Of a DNA stretch of 64,000 nt, positions 25,865-33,890 are shown in pieces. The notes beneath the pieces are model-generated. The model saw only the letters and a program-made list of their open reading frames with translations. It was not told the DNA's origin and did not search any database. Every line of letters begins with the position of its first letter. The first letter of the stretch is position 1. This DNA comes from Salinilacustrithrix flava (GTDB taxonomy: Bacteria; Actinomycetota; Acidimicrobiia; Acidimicrobiales; Salinilacustritrichaceae): assembly GCA_024128875.1 (NCBI GenBank), contig JAMYFF010000011.1, positions 1-64,000 of the forward strand. Reading direction: 5' to 3'. Position numbers and translations under genes: made by a program.

Positions 25865-26470
25865 GTGCCGACGCCCCGTGCCCTCGCCCTCGCCGCGCTC
25901 GTCGGGTACGCCGCCGGTCTCGTGCCGTCCGCATCGCTGGCCGCCCGCGCCGCGAGCGGTGGCCAGGTCGATCTCCGGACCGCAGGCAGCGGCAACCCGG
26001 GCGGCGCCAACGCCGCGGCGGTGCTCGGCCGGCGCTGGGGCTACGCGGTGATGGCGGCCGACATCACGAAGGGTGCCGTCGCCTGCCGCGCAGGCCGACG
26101 TCTGGCCGGCGGTCCCGGCCAGCACGTGGCCGCGGTCGCCGCCGTCCTCGGCCACTGCTACCCGGCGACGCACCGCTTCCGGGGCGGCAAGGGCGTGGCC
26201 ACGAGCGTCGGGCAGTGCCTCATGACGCTTCCCGCCTACGTGCCCATCGACCTGGGCGTGGCCGCCGCCGTGGCGGCTGGTCCCTGGCGCCAGCGCGCCT
26301 TCCCCGCCACGATGGCGGCATCCGCGACCTGGGTCGCTGCCTGCGTCCTGTGGTGGCGACGGCAGCTCCCGAACGCGTGGGGCGGGCCCGTCACGGTCGG
26401 GCACCCGATCGCGGCAGCAGCGAGCAGCGCCATCATCACCACCCGCTTCCTCGCCGAGCGCCGCCCCTGA
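25865..26470 (+). CDS. PlsY-like glycerol-3-phosphate acyltransferase
   Basis: A 201-residue membrane protein of the PlsY family, which acylates glycerol 3-phosphate from acyl-phosphate. Motif 1 reads GSGNPGGANAAAVLG, against GSGNIGATN usually. Motif 2 reads ATHRFRGGKGVAT, and LGHCYP is conserved. The third PlsY motif is hard to recognise, so this may be a divergent paralogue rather than the housekeeping enzyme. GTG start 41 bp after the DUF3179 gene. Confidence 0.75.
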   Translation: MPTPRALALAALVGYAAGLVPSASLAARAASGGQVDLRTAGSGNPGGANAAAVLGRRWGYAVMAADITKGAVACRAGRRLAGGPGQHVAAVAAVLGHCYPATHRFRGGKGVATSVGQCLMTLPAYVPIDLGVAAAVAAGPWRQRAFPATMAASATWVAACVLWWRRQLPNAWGGPVTVGHPIAAAASSAIITTRFLAERRP

Positions 26471-26518
26471 TCGTCGGCTGCTGCGAGCCGGCTCGCAGCT
26501 CGAGAGAGCACGGCCTGC

Positions 26519-27817
26519 TCAGTCGGGCACGACCGGCAGGGGCGGGCGGTGCAGCGTCTCGCGCATGCGGAGCGAGACGTCGAGGCCGCTGGCGGCGGTG
26601 ATGCCGGCGACGATGAAGATGGCGAACTCGATGCTGACGACGTCGGCGAGGACGCCGGCGAGCACCGCCCCCACCGCGAAGCCGAGGTCACGCCAGAGGC
26701 GGTAGACGCCGACAGCGCTGGCTCGCCAGGTGGGGTGGGCGACGTCGCCGATGGCGGCGATCAGGGTCGGGTAGGCCATGGCGGTGCCGGCGCCGAACAC
26801 GGCGCTGCCGAGGGCCCACACCCCGAAGCCGTCGCCGAGGGCGATGATCGTCAAGCCGGCGGCCTCGGTGAACTGACCGCCGGCGATCAGCCACTTGCGC
26901 CCCACCTTGTCCGAGAGCGCGCCGGTGAAGAGCTGCCCCAAGCCCCACACGGCCGGAGCGATGGCGATGAGCCCGCCGATCCTGCCGACGGAGACCCCGC
27001 CCGCAGCGAAGAAGAGCGGGAACAGCCCCCAGGCCATGCCCTCGTTCAGGTTGTTGACCAGGCCCGCCTGGCTCGCGGCCGAGAGCGACGGGTTCCGCCA
27101 CGTGGACAGGGCGAAGACCTGCCGGGGTGTCATCTCGGCGTCCGGGTGGCCGTCGCGCTGGACGTGGTCGGCGGCCTCGTGGGCCACGTGGTGGGAGGTC
27201 TCCCGGACGAAGAGCGTCGAGAGTCCGAGGCCGATGATGACCAGGCCGATGCCGAGGTAGAAGGGCTCGGGTCGCAGCCCGTGCTCGGAGGCGATCCAGC
27301 CGGTGGCCCACGCCGCGGCAGCGACGGCCCCGTACCCGGCGCCCTCGTTCAACCCCATGGCCAGGCCGCGCCGGGCGGGGCCGACGAGGTCGATCTTCAT
27401 GATGACGGTGAGCGACCACGTGAGGCCCTGGTTGATGCCGAGCAGCACGTTGGCGAACAGCACCCACCCCCACGTCGGCGCCCAGATCAGCAGCAGGGGG
27501 ACGGGGATGGCGACGAGCCAGCCGACGACGAGCACGGGCTTGCGGCCGTACTTGTCGCCGAGCGCGCCGGCGAAGAGGTTCGTGATCGCCTTGGACACGC
27601 CGAAGACGGCGATGAAGCTGAGCATCGCCGAGTAGGCGGACAGGCCGAAGACGTCCTCGGCCAGCAGCGGGAGCACCGTGCGCTCCTGGCCGACGGTCGC
27701 GCCGACCAGCGCGTTCACCAGGACGAGCAGCCCGAACTGGGGCAGGTTCTCGCGCAAGCCGAGCCGGATGCCGGCCGGGGCGGCGTCGGTCGAAGGCGGT
27801 GGGACGGTGCCGCTCAT
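26519..27817 (-). CDS. Major facilitator superfamily transporter
   Basis: A 432-residue permease with about twelve hydrophobic helices and the MFS motifs GALGDKYGRKPVLV (loop 2-3) and GALSDKVGRKWLI (loop 8-9). A central cytoplasmic His/Asp-rich loop (HHVAHEAADHVQRDGHPDAEM) might bind metal. The ATG at 27817 follows AAGGA. It lies 11 bp after the ArsR-rhodanese regulator and is probably its target; the exported compound could be a metalloid or sulfur compound (inference). Confidence 0.88.
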   Translation of the reverse strand: MSGTVPPPSTDAAPAGIRLGLRENLPQFGLLVLVNALVGATVGQERTVLPLLAEDVFGLSAYSAMLSFIAVFGVSKAITNLFAGALGDKYGRKPVLVVGWLVAIPVPLLLIWAPTWGWVLFANVLLGINQGLTWSLTVIMKIDLVGPARRGLAMGLNEGAGYGAVAAAAWATGWIASEHGLRPEPFYLGIGLVIIGLGLSTLFVRETSHHVAHEAADHVQRDGHPDAEMTPRQVFALSTWRNPSLSAASQAGLVNNLNEGMAWGLFPLFFAAGGVSVGRIGGLIAIAPAVWGLGQLFTGALSDKVGRKWLIAGGQFTEAAGLTIIALGDGFGVWALGSAVFGAGTAMAYPTLIAAIGDVAHPTWRASAVGVYRLWRDLGFAVGAVLAGVLADVVSIEFAIFIVAGITAASGLDVSLRMRETLHRPPLPVVPD

Positions 27818-27828
27818 GGATCGATCCT

Positions 27829-28491
27829 TCAGTCGGTTCCGACGGCGACCGGGAGCCCGGCCCGGCGCCACTCGGGGAAGCCCTCGTCCAGGCGGACGGC
27901 ACGCCGGCCAGCGGCGACCAGGGCGCGCACGGCGGCGTCGGCGTAGACGCAGAACCGGCCGCGGCAGTAGGCGACGACCTCCACGTCGTCGGGGACGTCG
28001 TCGAGTCGCCGCTGCACCTCGTCGGGCGGCACGGAGATCGCGCCAGGGATGTGCCCGGCCTCGTACTCGGACGCAGGACGGACGTCCCAGACCAGGGCGC
28101 CCTCGCCCAGCCGCCGGGCGAGCTCGTCCCGGCTCACCTGCTCCAGCCCCTCTCGGTCACCGAGGTACTCCTCGGCCGCCTGGTGCACGCCGGAGACGTT
28201 GGCGGTGGCCACGGCTCGGAGCGTCTCCCACAGCGCCTCCACCTGCTCGTCGGCCAGGCGGTACAGGACCCGGTTGCCCTCGCGGCGAGACCTCACCAGC
28301 CCGGCGCGGGCCAGGACCTGCAGGTGCTGCGAGGTGTTCGCCACCGACTGGTCGATCTGACCGGCCAGCGCCTCGACCGCCCGTTCGCCCTGGGCGAGCA
28401 CGTCCACGAGCTCGGCCCGGCGGCCGTTGGCGAACGCCTTGCCCACCAACGCGAACTGGTCGAACAGCGCTGCCTTCGCTTCTGGTGCCAC
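27829..28491 (-). CDS. ArsR-type regulator fused to rhodanese domain
   Basis: A 220-residue protein. The N-terminal winged helix (~15-95) reads RAELVDVLAQGERAVEALAGQIDQSVANTSQHLQVLARAGLVRSRREGNRVLYRL, an ArsR/SmtB DNA-binding unit. The C-terminal rhodanese domain (~118-215) has the active loop YCRGRFCVYA with two cysteines. This fusion is a recognised sulfur-responsive repressor type. The GTG start at 28491 is preceded by an AT-rich region with the inverted repeat at 28521-28538. It heads the operon with the MFS transporter. Confidence 0.9.
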   Translation of the reverse strand: MAPEAKAALFDQFALVGKAFANGRRAELVDVLAQGERAVEALAGQIDQSVANTSQHLQVLARAGLVRSRREGNRVLYRLADEQVEALWETLRAVATANVSGVHQAAEEYLGDREGLEQVSRDELARRLGEGALVWDVRPASEYEAGHIPGAISVPPDEVQRRLDDVPDDVEVVAYCRGRFCVYADAAVRALVAAGRRAVRLDEGFPEWRRAGLPVAVGTD

Positions 28492-28520
28492 GGCAGCAGG
28501 ATACCAGCGAGGCTCAACTA

Positions 28521-28538
28521 TTCAAGCAAATTCTTGAC
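28521..28538 (-). promoter_or_regulatory. ArsR-type operator candidate
   Basis: TTCAAG (28521-28526) and CTTGAC (28533-28538) flank CAAATT, with a further TCAAG at 28541. This is an AT-rich island in very GC-rich DNA, 30 bp upstream of the ArsR-rhodanese start; spacing and composition fit an ArsR/SmtB site. Confidence 0.5.
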
Positions 28539-28559
28539 AATCAAGCCGAGCGGGTCCGC

Positions 28560-28853
28560 TCAGATCTCACAGGCTGGCGCACCGGGGAAGTCCACCTGGA
28601 AGCCCTTCGTGACCCAGCGTCGGGTGGAGACCCGAAGTGTCGGCGCCAACGGGACCAGGTCCTTGGCGACGAGCACCTCGAGGTCGTCGCGGCGCATGCG
28701 GAGGTAGGGCGACAGGTTGCGCCCCTTCGTCTGGGTGGCGACCGCCACCTCTGCGACCTTGCCTCAGCCGGTGGGGCGGATGAGGTCGATGACCAGCGTC
28801 CGGCCTCGCTTGGACAGGAGGGCGGCGGCGTCTTCGGTGAGCTCGATCTGCAT
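28560..28853 (-). CDS. Probable HesB/IscA-like selenoprotein with in-frame UGA (Sec30)
   Basis: Read through one UGA, this gives a 97-residue protein: start MQIELTEDAAALLSKRGRTL, then VIDLIRPTG-U-GKVAEVAVA, ending GFQVDFPGAPACEI. The pattern matches A-type iron-sulfur carriers: ITLSDSAAA-type N-terminus, then TGCSGMAYV, in which the first metal-binding Cys corresponds exactly to the UGA (codon 30, bases 28766-28764). Downstream sequence stays protein-like for 67 codons to a TGA at 28562-28560. A 6-bp stem with a GGUC loop lies 14 nt after the UGA, as in bacterial SECIS elements. HesB-like selenoproteins are known in bacteria. The usual C-terminal CGC is replaced by a single Cys95. The Sec-insertion genes are not in this window. 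It could instead be a pseudogene. Confidence 0.68.
28734..28749 (-). promoter_or_regulatory. bSECIS-like hairpin
   Basis: On the coding strand GGTGGC-GGTC-GCCACC starts 14 nt past the UGA. The GGUC apical loop starts at +21. The upper stem-loop of E. coli fdhF, GGUUGCAGGUCUGCACC, shows the same GGU...GGUC...ACC arrangement at nearly the same distance. Confidence 0.62.
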
Positions 28854-28928
28854 GACCCCCACAGTGCCATCGCCGGCCAGCACCGCCGGAAGCGACTGCA
28901 CAGCGGCGTCGACGGGTACGACCGGAGG

Positions 28929-29087
28929 ATGGTCGTCCTCGTGATCCTCATCATCCTCGCCCTGATCTTCGGGGTCGGCGCCGTCCTCGAGGGTCTCGCC
29001 TGGGCGTTCCTCATCGGCCTCGTGCTGCTGCTGGTCGCGGCGTGGTGGGGTTGGTCCAAGGTCCGCGGCGTCACCGGCCGCCGCTGA
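28929..29087 (+). CDS. Small hydrophobic membrane protein
   Basis: A 52-residue protein: MVVLVILIILALIFGVGAVL then a second hydrophobic stretch LAWAFLIGLVLLLVAAWWGW and a basic tail SKVRGVTGRR. It has two probable transmembrane helices. Such small double-helix proteins are common in actinomycetes with no assigned role. The GGAGG directly abuts the ATG, so the true start is somewhat uncertain. Divergent from the selenoprotein gene. Confidence 0.55.
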   Translation: MVVLVILIILALIFGVGAVLEGLAWAFLIGLVLLLVAAWWGWSKVRGVTGRR

Positions 29088-29104
29088 CCGTCACCACGCA
29101 CCCG

Positions 29105-29737
29105 TCAGCCGCCGGGCTCCCACATGGTCGTCTGGTATCCGGCTTCCAGGTCGGCGGCGATGACGTCGGGTTCCACGTCGAGACCGATGTGCTCGCGCAG
29201 GGCATGGGCGGCCGACGGTCGGTCCTCGGGGTCGGGCCACGTCGAGGGATCCCACAGCCCGGATCGACGGAACGCCTTGGCGCAGTGGATGAAGCACTCC
29301 TCGACGTCGACGCCGATGGCCAGCGGGGGACGGCGTCCGTCGACGGCCACCGCATCCCGCACGGCCGGGGACGTGGTGAGCGTCGCCCGCCCGTTCACCC
29401 GGAGGGTCTCGTCCACGCCCGGCACCAGGAAGATCAGGCCGACCCTCGGGTCGGCGAGGATGTTGGTGTGGGTGTCCAGCCGGTTGTTGCCGGCCAGGTC
29501 CCCCATCGCCAGCCGGTGCTCGTCCAGCACGGCGACGAACCCGGGGGCACCGCCGCGCGGCGAGGCGTCGGTGCCGCCCGGGCCGGTCGTGGCGACGACG
29601 ACGAACGGGGACGACTCGACGAAGGCGCGGGCCGCGTCGTCGACGTGGTCGATCTGCTTGCGCAGCACCAGCGGGTGCGGCTGGCGGTAGAGCTCCCGGA
29701 GCCCCTCCTCGTCGGGGACGGCGTCATCGAAGGGCAT
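29105..29737 (-). CDS. Pyridoxamine 5'-phosphate oxidase family, FMN-dependent (MSMEG_1061-type)
   Basis: A 210-residue split-barrel flavoprotein. VVVATTGPGGTDASPRGGAPGFV (~46-68), LAMGDLAGNNRLDTHTNILADPRVGLIFLVPG (~76-108) and TLRVNGRATLTTSPAV match the FMN-binding family. The C-terminal extension contains EECFIHCAKAFRRSGLWDPSTW, typical of this subgroup. Likely an oxidoreductase using FMN or F420 on an unknown small molecule. It converges with the small membrane protein. Confidence 0.87.
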   Translation of the reverse strand: MPFDDAVPDEEGLRELYRQPHPLVLRKQIDHVDDAARAFVESSPFVVVATTGPGGTDASPRGGAPGFVAVLDEHRLAMGDLAGNNRLDTHTNILADPRVGLIFLVPGVDETLRVNGRATLTTSPAVRDAVAVDGRRPPLAIGVDVEECFIHCAKAFRRSGLWDPSTWPDPEDRPSAAHALREHIGLDVEPDVIAADLEAGYQTTMWEPGG

Positions 29738-29852
29738 GTGAGGCTCCGGGATCGATCGGCGTGGGGTCAGAGCGACTCGGCGGCCTGGGCCACCTCGGCG
29801 AGGATCTCCACATACTCGTCCAAGCCGGGACGCGACGGCCCGGATCCCCGGG

Positions 29853-31961
29853 TCAGCGATCGACGCGCAGGTCCAGCCGTCGCAGCAGCTGGGCGTTGAG
29901 GGCGACGACGATCGTGGAGATGCTCATCAGCACGGCACCGACCGCGGGCGGCAGGGTGACGCCCGCCCAGTGCAGGGCGCCACCGGCCAGGGGGATGGCC
30001 ACGACGTTGTACCCGGCCGCCCACACGAGGTTCTGGAGGGACTTGCGGTACGTGCCGCTCGCCAGCCGGATGATGGCGACGACGCCGCGCGGGTCGGAGC
30101 TGGCCAGGATGAGGCCGGCGGACTCGATGGCGACGTCGGTGCCGGCACCGATGGCGATGCCGACGTCGGCACGGGCCAGGGCGGGGGCGTCGTTGACGCC
30201 ATCGCCGACCATGGCCACCGACAGACCCCGCTTCTGGAGCTCAGCGACCTTGGCCGACTTGTCCTCGGGGAGGACCTCGGCGAAGACCTCGTCCAGGCCG
30301 AGATCCTCCCCGACGGCGTCGGCGACCTGGCGGGCGTCCCCGGTGATCATCACGACCCGGAGCCCACGCGCTCGCAGCTCCTCGACGGCCTCTCGCGCCT
30401 CCGGCCGGATCTGGTCCTCGAGGGCGAGGGCGCCGACGATGCTGTCGTCCCGGACGAGGTGGAGGACGGCGGCGCCGCGGGCCTCCCACTCCTCGACCTG
30501 CTCGGCGAGCTCGGCAGGGACGTCCAGGGACCGCTCCCGGAGCAGCGCCGGTCCACCGAGGGCGTAGGCTTGCCCGTCGACGGTCGCCTCGACCCCTCGG
30601 CCGGTGATCGACCGGAAGTCGCTCGCCGTCGCGACCTCGCCCCGGTCACGGGCGGCGGTGACGATGGCACGAGCGAGCGGGTGCTCGCTGTCGGCCTCCA
30701 CGCCGCCGGCGATCCGCAGCACCTCGGTGTCGGTCACCCCGTCGGCGCCGGCGATGCCGACCACGGCGTGCTCCCCGCGGGTGAGCGTCCCCGTCTTGTC
30801 GAACAGCACGGCGTCGATCGTGCGGCTCGCCTCCAGGGCGAGGCGGTCCTTGATGAGGATGCCGCTGCGGGCACCGATGGCGCTCGACAGCGACGTCGTC
30901 AGCGGGATCGCCAGACCCAGGGCGTGGGGGCAGGAGATCACGAGGACGGTCACGACCCGCACGACGGCCTCGTCAGCGGTGCCGAAGACCGACCAGGCCA
31001 CGGCGGTGATCACCGCGGCGCCGGTGGCGACGTAGAAGAGCAGCGCGGCGGCCTTGTCGGCGAGGACCTGGCTGCGCGACCGGGACTCCTGGGCTTCGGC
31101 GACGAGGCGGCCGATGCCGGCCAGGGCGGTGTCGTCACCCACCGCCGTGATCCGGACGCGGATGGACGAGTCCGTCGAGACGGTGCCGGCGACCACCGCG
31201 TCGCCGATGCCCTTGGCGACCGGACGGGACTCGCCGGTGATCATCGACTCGTCGAGCTCGGCGGCGCCGTCGACGATGTCGCCGTCCGCCGGAACCCGGC
31301 CGCCGGAGCGGACCAGGACCGTGTCCCCGGGACGCAGGTCCGACGCTGGCACGGTCTCGACGTCGCCGGCGTCCGTGAGGCGCTCGGCCTCGTCCGGGAG
31401 GAGCGCGGCGAGCGCTCCGAGGGCGTCCTGGGCCTGGCCGAGCGCCTTCATCTCCTGCCAGTGCCCGAGCAGCATGATCGAGATCAGCGCGCCGAGCTCC
31501 CACCAGAAGTCCAGGTCGAACAGGTCCAGCGACGTGGCCATCGACGCCACGTAGGCGACGCTGATCGCCATCGCGATCAGCAGCATCATCCCCGGCGTGC
31601 GGGCCTTGGCCTCCTCGAGCCCGCCGGCGAGGAACGGCTGACCGCCCCAGAGGAACACGATCGTGCCCAGGATCGGCCCGATCCACTCGATGCCGGGGAA
31701 GTCGAGGTCGTAGCCGAACCAGTCCATGACCATGTGGCTGGTCACGACCAGCGGAACCGTCAGCAGCAGGCTCCACCAGAAGCGCGTCCGGAACATCTCG
31801 ACGTGGTGGCCGTGGTGGCCACCACCGTGCCCCTCGTCCGCGCCGTGTCCTGCGTGACCGCCGTGGTCCTCGGGGTACGCCTCGGCGTCGTCGATCGCCT
31901 CCGCGGTCATGGTCACGTGCGCGGTGTGGTCGACGTCGCTGCTCGTCTCGTCCTTGGTCAT
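29853..31961 (-). CDS. Heavy-metal P1B ATPase with CPH motif (CopB-type)
   Basis: A 702-residue ion pump. The His-rich N-terminus (HGGHAGHGADEGHGGGHHGHH, ~33-53) replaces the usual CxxC metal domains. The membrane metal site is CPH at 344-346, not CPC, which places it in the P1B-3/CopB group linked to Cu(II)/Cu(I) or silver export. Phosphorylation site DKTGT with Asp388, TGES in the actuator (~242-245), the HP nucleotide motif SEHPLARAI and GDGVNDAPAL are intact. Its promoter region carries a GC-tract resembling a single CsoR half-site. Probably copper detoxification. Confidence 0.93.
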   Translation of the reverse strand: MTKDETSSDVDHTAHVTMTAEAIDDAEAYPEDHGGHAGHGADEGHGGGHHGHHVEMFRTRFWWSLLLTVPLVVTSHMVMDWFGYDLDFPGIEWIGPILGTIVFLWGGQPFLAGGLEEAKARTPGMMLLIAMAISVAYVASMATSLDLFDLDFWWELGALISIMLLGHWQEMKALGQAQDALGALAALLPDEAERLTDAGDVETVPASDLRPGDTVLVRSGGRVPADGDIVDGAAELDESMITGESRPVAKGIGDAVVAGTVSTDSSIRVRITAVGDDTALAGIGRLVAEAQESRSRSQVLADKAAALLFYVATGAAVITAVAWSVFGTADEAVVRVVTVLVISCPHALGLAIPLTTSLSSAIGARSGILIKDRLALEASRTIDAVLFDKTGTLTRGEHAVVGIAGADGVTDTEVLRIAGGVEADSEHPLARAIVTAARDRGEVATASDFRSITGRGVEATVDGQAYALGGPALLRERSLDVPAELAEQVEEWEARGAAVLHLVRDDSIVGALALEDQIRPEAREAVEELRARGLRVVMITGDARQVADAVGEDLGLDEVFAEVLPEDKSAKVAELQKRGLSVAMVGDGVNDAPALARADVGIAIGAGTDVAIESAGLILASSDPRGVVAIIRLASGTYRKSLQNLVWAAGYNVVAIPLAGGALHWAGVTLPPAVGAVLMSISTIVVALNAQLLRRLDLRVDR

Positions 31962-31970
31962 GCTATTACC

Positions 31971-31987
31971 ATACCCCCCTACCCTAT
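31971..31987 (-). promoter_or_regulatory. Possible CsoR half-operator before the copper ATPase
   Basis: ATACCC-CCCT-ACCCTAT lies 9-25 bp upstream of the ATPase ATG. One half matches the TACCC element of CsoR operators; the other half is not its complement, so this is a weak call. Confidence 0.3.
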
Positions 31988-32025
31988 AGAGTCAACCGCG
32001 AAGCATCATCTGCCCCCTCCACCCT

Positions 32026-32391
32026 TCAGTGCAGCAGATCCTCGATCCGGGCGAGGGCGATCCGACACACCACGAGGTACGGAGCGGCCACCACTGGAAC
32101 CCCGAACCCGACGCGACATCCGCTTCCGTCGGGGCGGATCCGGTGCGACGTGGCCGGGATGCCGACCACCGACCACGACCAGCGCACCCCCTCCTCGAAG
32201 TCGGTGATGCGGAACGGCAGCCGCACACCCACGGCGGTGCGGACCCAACCGGTCGAACCCTCGAGGAACCGGTCGCCGTCCAGCTTGGCTTCGGTGATCG
32301 ACGGACCCCAGTCCGGCCACCGGTCGGTGTCGGTCAGCAGCTCCCAGGCGGCGGCCGGGGTGGCGTCGATGCTGCGCTCGACCCAGAGCAC
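32026..32391 (-). CDS. SRPBCC family protein
   Basis: A 121-residue START/Bet v1-like protein: VLWVERSIDATPAAAWELLTDTDRWPDWGPSI is the typical opening strand and helix, and TDFEEGVRWSWSVVGIPAT a later strand. The family binds hydrophobic ligands; no ligand can be named. The GTG start lies 8 bp downstream of the MerR stop, so the two are co-transcribed. Confidence 0.78.
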   Translation of the reverse strand: MLWVERSIDATPAAAWELLTDTDRWPDWGPSITEAKLDGDRFLEGSTGWVRTAVGVRLPFRITDFEEGVRWSWSVVGIPATSHRIRPDGSGCRVGFGVPVVAAPYLVVCRIALARIEDLLH

Positions 32392-32398
32392 GACGGGA

Positions 32399-32788
32399 TC
32401 AGCTCCGGCCGGACTCGCGCCGCAGCCGCTTGGCCACGGCCTCGGCCGCCCGCAGCCGCGCGCGCAGCTCCTCGCAGCGCTGCTCCGCGATCTCGGCGAA
32501 GCCGTCGAGGCGGGAACGGAGCTGCGCCTCGTCCCCCCCGGCGCCACCCGCGTCGAGCTGGTCCTGGAGCGCGAGGACCTCGCCCATCTCCTCGAGGCTG
32601 AAGTCGAGCGGCTTGAGGTCCTTGACCAGCTGGAGCCGCTCGATGTCGGCGTCGGTGTAGAGGCGGAAGCCACCGGCCGTGCGCCCCGACGGGGGCACGA
32701 GCCCGACCTCCTCGTAGAACCGGATGGTGCGCAACGAGAGGCCCGTCTGGGCTGCCGCCTCGCCGATCTGGTGCATGTCGTGCCCCAC
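32399..32788 (-). CDS. MerR family transcriptional regulator
   Basis: A 129-residue regulator: MHQIGEAAAQTGLSLRTIRFYEEVGLVPPSGRTAGGFRLYTDADIERLQLV is the MerR winged helix. A coiled-coil dimerisation helix (~85-125) follows. There is a single Cys near 105 and no metal-binding cysteine set, so a drug or small-molecule ligand is likelier than metal. The GTG at 32788 has AGGAG at 8 nt; an ATG four codons in is an alternative. The palindrome at 32840-32854 is the probable autoregulatory site. Confidence 0.88.
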   Translation of the reverse strand: MGHDMHQIGEAAAQTGLSLRTIRFYEEVGLVPPSGRTAGGFRLYTDADIERLQLVKDLKPLDFSLEEMGEVLALQDQLDAGGAGGDEAQLRSRLDGFAEIAEQRCEELRARLRAAEAVAKRLRRESGRS

Positions 32789-32839
32789 CGATGCATCTCC
32801 TCGTCGTCGGTCGCAGGAGCCTACCGCCGCGAGGTCATT

Positions 32840-32854
32840 CTCACGTCACGTGAG
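32840..32854. promoter_or_regulatory. MerR-type palindrome CTCACGT-C-ACGTGAG
   Basis: Perfect 7-bp arms around one base, between the divergent MerR gene (start 32788) and FkbM methyltransferase (start 32865). CTCACGT/ACGTGAG arms are typical of actinomycete MerR-family sites, and the location suits control of both genes. Confidence 0.6.
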
Positions 32855-32864
32855 GGTATGGTCG

Positions 32865-33563
32865 ATGCGCATGCATGCGCTCCTCACCGCCCTGTCGTCC
32901 CTGCCGGGCTTCGAGCGCGAGCTCCGACTGCTCCCCCACCTCGTCCGCCGCGGTTCGGTCGCCATCGATGTCGGCGCGTCGCTCGGCGCCTACGCCATCC
33001 CCATGGCACTGCTGGCCGGGACCTCCGGGGCCGTCGTCGCCTTCGAGCCCCGCACCGATGCTGCCAAGCGCCTGCGCCGGATCGCCAGGTTCCTGGGCCT
33101 GGCCGCGCTGCAGGTCGAGTCCGCAGCGCTCGGAGCGAAGGCCCACACCACCGGCCTGGTGGTGCCCCGCCGCCGGCGGGCCGTCCCCGGTCGGTCGTAC
33201 CTCACCGCCGGCGCGGTGCGCGACGGCCTCGACGACGGTCTCTCCCAGACCCCGCCGCTCCAGGTCCGGGTGCAGACCATGGACGAGGTGCGGGCCGGGA
33301 TGGACCGGCCGATCGAGTTCGTGAAGTGCGACGTCGAGGGCTTCGAGCTCGACGTGTTCCAGGGCGGTCGCCGGGTCCTGTCCGAGGACCGGCCCGTGGT
33401 GCTGTGCGAGCTCGAGGAGCGCCACGCCAGCCGCTACGGACGGACGGTCGCCGACGTCATCGACCTCTTCCACGGGCTGGGCTACGTCGTGTCGCGATCC
33501 ACTGCTGATGCCCGCAACGTGCTGTTCGTGCCCAGCGAGCGGCCGGCGGTGACCTGGCGCTGA
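32865..33563 (+). CDS. FkbM family methyltransferase
   Basis: A 232-residue SAM-dependent methyltransferase. VAIDVGASLGAYAIPMALLAG (~28-48) is motif I, VVAFEPRTDAAKRLR gives the acidic ribose-binding residue, and the diagnostic FkbM segment is EFVKCDVEGFELDVFQGG (~150-167). FkbM enzymes O-methylate sugars or polyketides. Start at ATG 32865 after GAGGG; an ATG two codons on is an alternative. Divergent from the MerR gene and 3 bp from the convergent zinc-ribbon gene. Confidence 0.85.
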   Translation: MRMHALLTALSSLPGFERELRLLPHLVRRGSVAIDVGASLGAYAIPMALLAGTSGAVVAFEPRTDAAKRLRRIARFLGLAALQVESAALGAKAHTTGLVVPRRRRAVPGRSYLTAGAVRDGLDDGLSQTPPLQVRVQTMDEVRAGMDRPIEFVKCDVEGFELDVFQGGRRVLSEDRPVVLCELEERHASRYGRTVADVIDLFHGLGYVVSRSTADARNVLFVPSERPAVTWR

Positions 33564-33566
33564 ACG

Positions 33567-33890
33567 TCAGCGCATCCCGGCGGCCGGGTTGTCGTCGGGC
33601 GGGAGCGGCGTGTTGCTCTCCCGCACCCGGTCGAGCTTGTCGGCGTCGCAGTCCGGGCAGAGGTGCACGGTGTGGACCGACACGATCGAGAGCTGGGTGC
33701 CGCGGGACTTCTCCCACACCGCCTGTGCCGCTGACCGGACGTCTTCGTTGCCACACGTCTTGCACCGTGGCGTGAGGTCACGGTCCCACGAGACGTCGCA
33801 GGCCGAACACGTGATGTGGATCACCTCGCCGTCGCGCTCGCCGGAGAGGTGCTCGTCGGACTGGCAGCCCGGGCAGATCAGTTCGTCCAC
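33567..33890 (-). CDS. Four-CxxC zinc-ribbon protein
   Basis: A 107-residue small protein with four CxxC pairs: CPGC, CSAC, CKTC and CPDC. They are spaced as two zinc ribbons, the first of them surrounding HITCSACDVSWDRD. No other domain is visible. It may be a nucleic-acid or protein adaptor; function unknown. I chose the GTG at 33890 because the sequence VDELICPGC starts naturally there; an upstream GTG at 33944 adds 18 residues of low-complexity sequence. Neither has a good ribosome site. Confidence 0.65.
   Translation of the reverse strand: MDELICPGCQSDEHLSGERDGEVIHITCSACDVSWDRDLTPRCKTCGNEDVRSAAQAVWEKSRGTQLSIVSVHTVHLCPDCDADKLDRVRESNTPLPPDDNPAAGMR

Noticed and set aside
28560..28748. Stand-alone 62-aa hypothetical protein on the minus strand
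   Set aside because: It starts at an internal GTG just after the UGA and is better explained as the C-terminal part of the longer selenoprotein frame.
29767..29850. Minus-strand peptide tail RPGLDEYVEILAEVAQAAESL between the PNPOx-like gene and the ATPase
   Set aside because: Protein-like but with no start codon or upstream domain of its own; at most a gene remnant, too short to call.
31971..31987. Full CsoR operator controlling the copper ATPase
   Set aside because: Only one half of the palindrome is present; kept as a low-confidence half-site rather than a regulon member.
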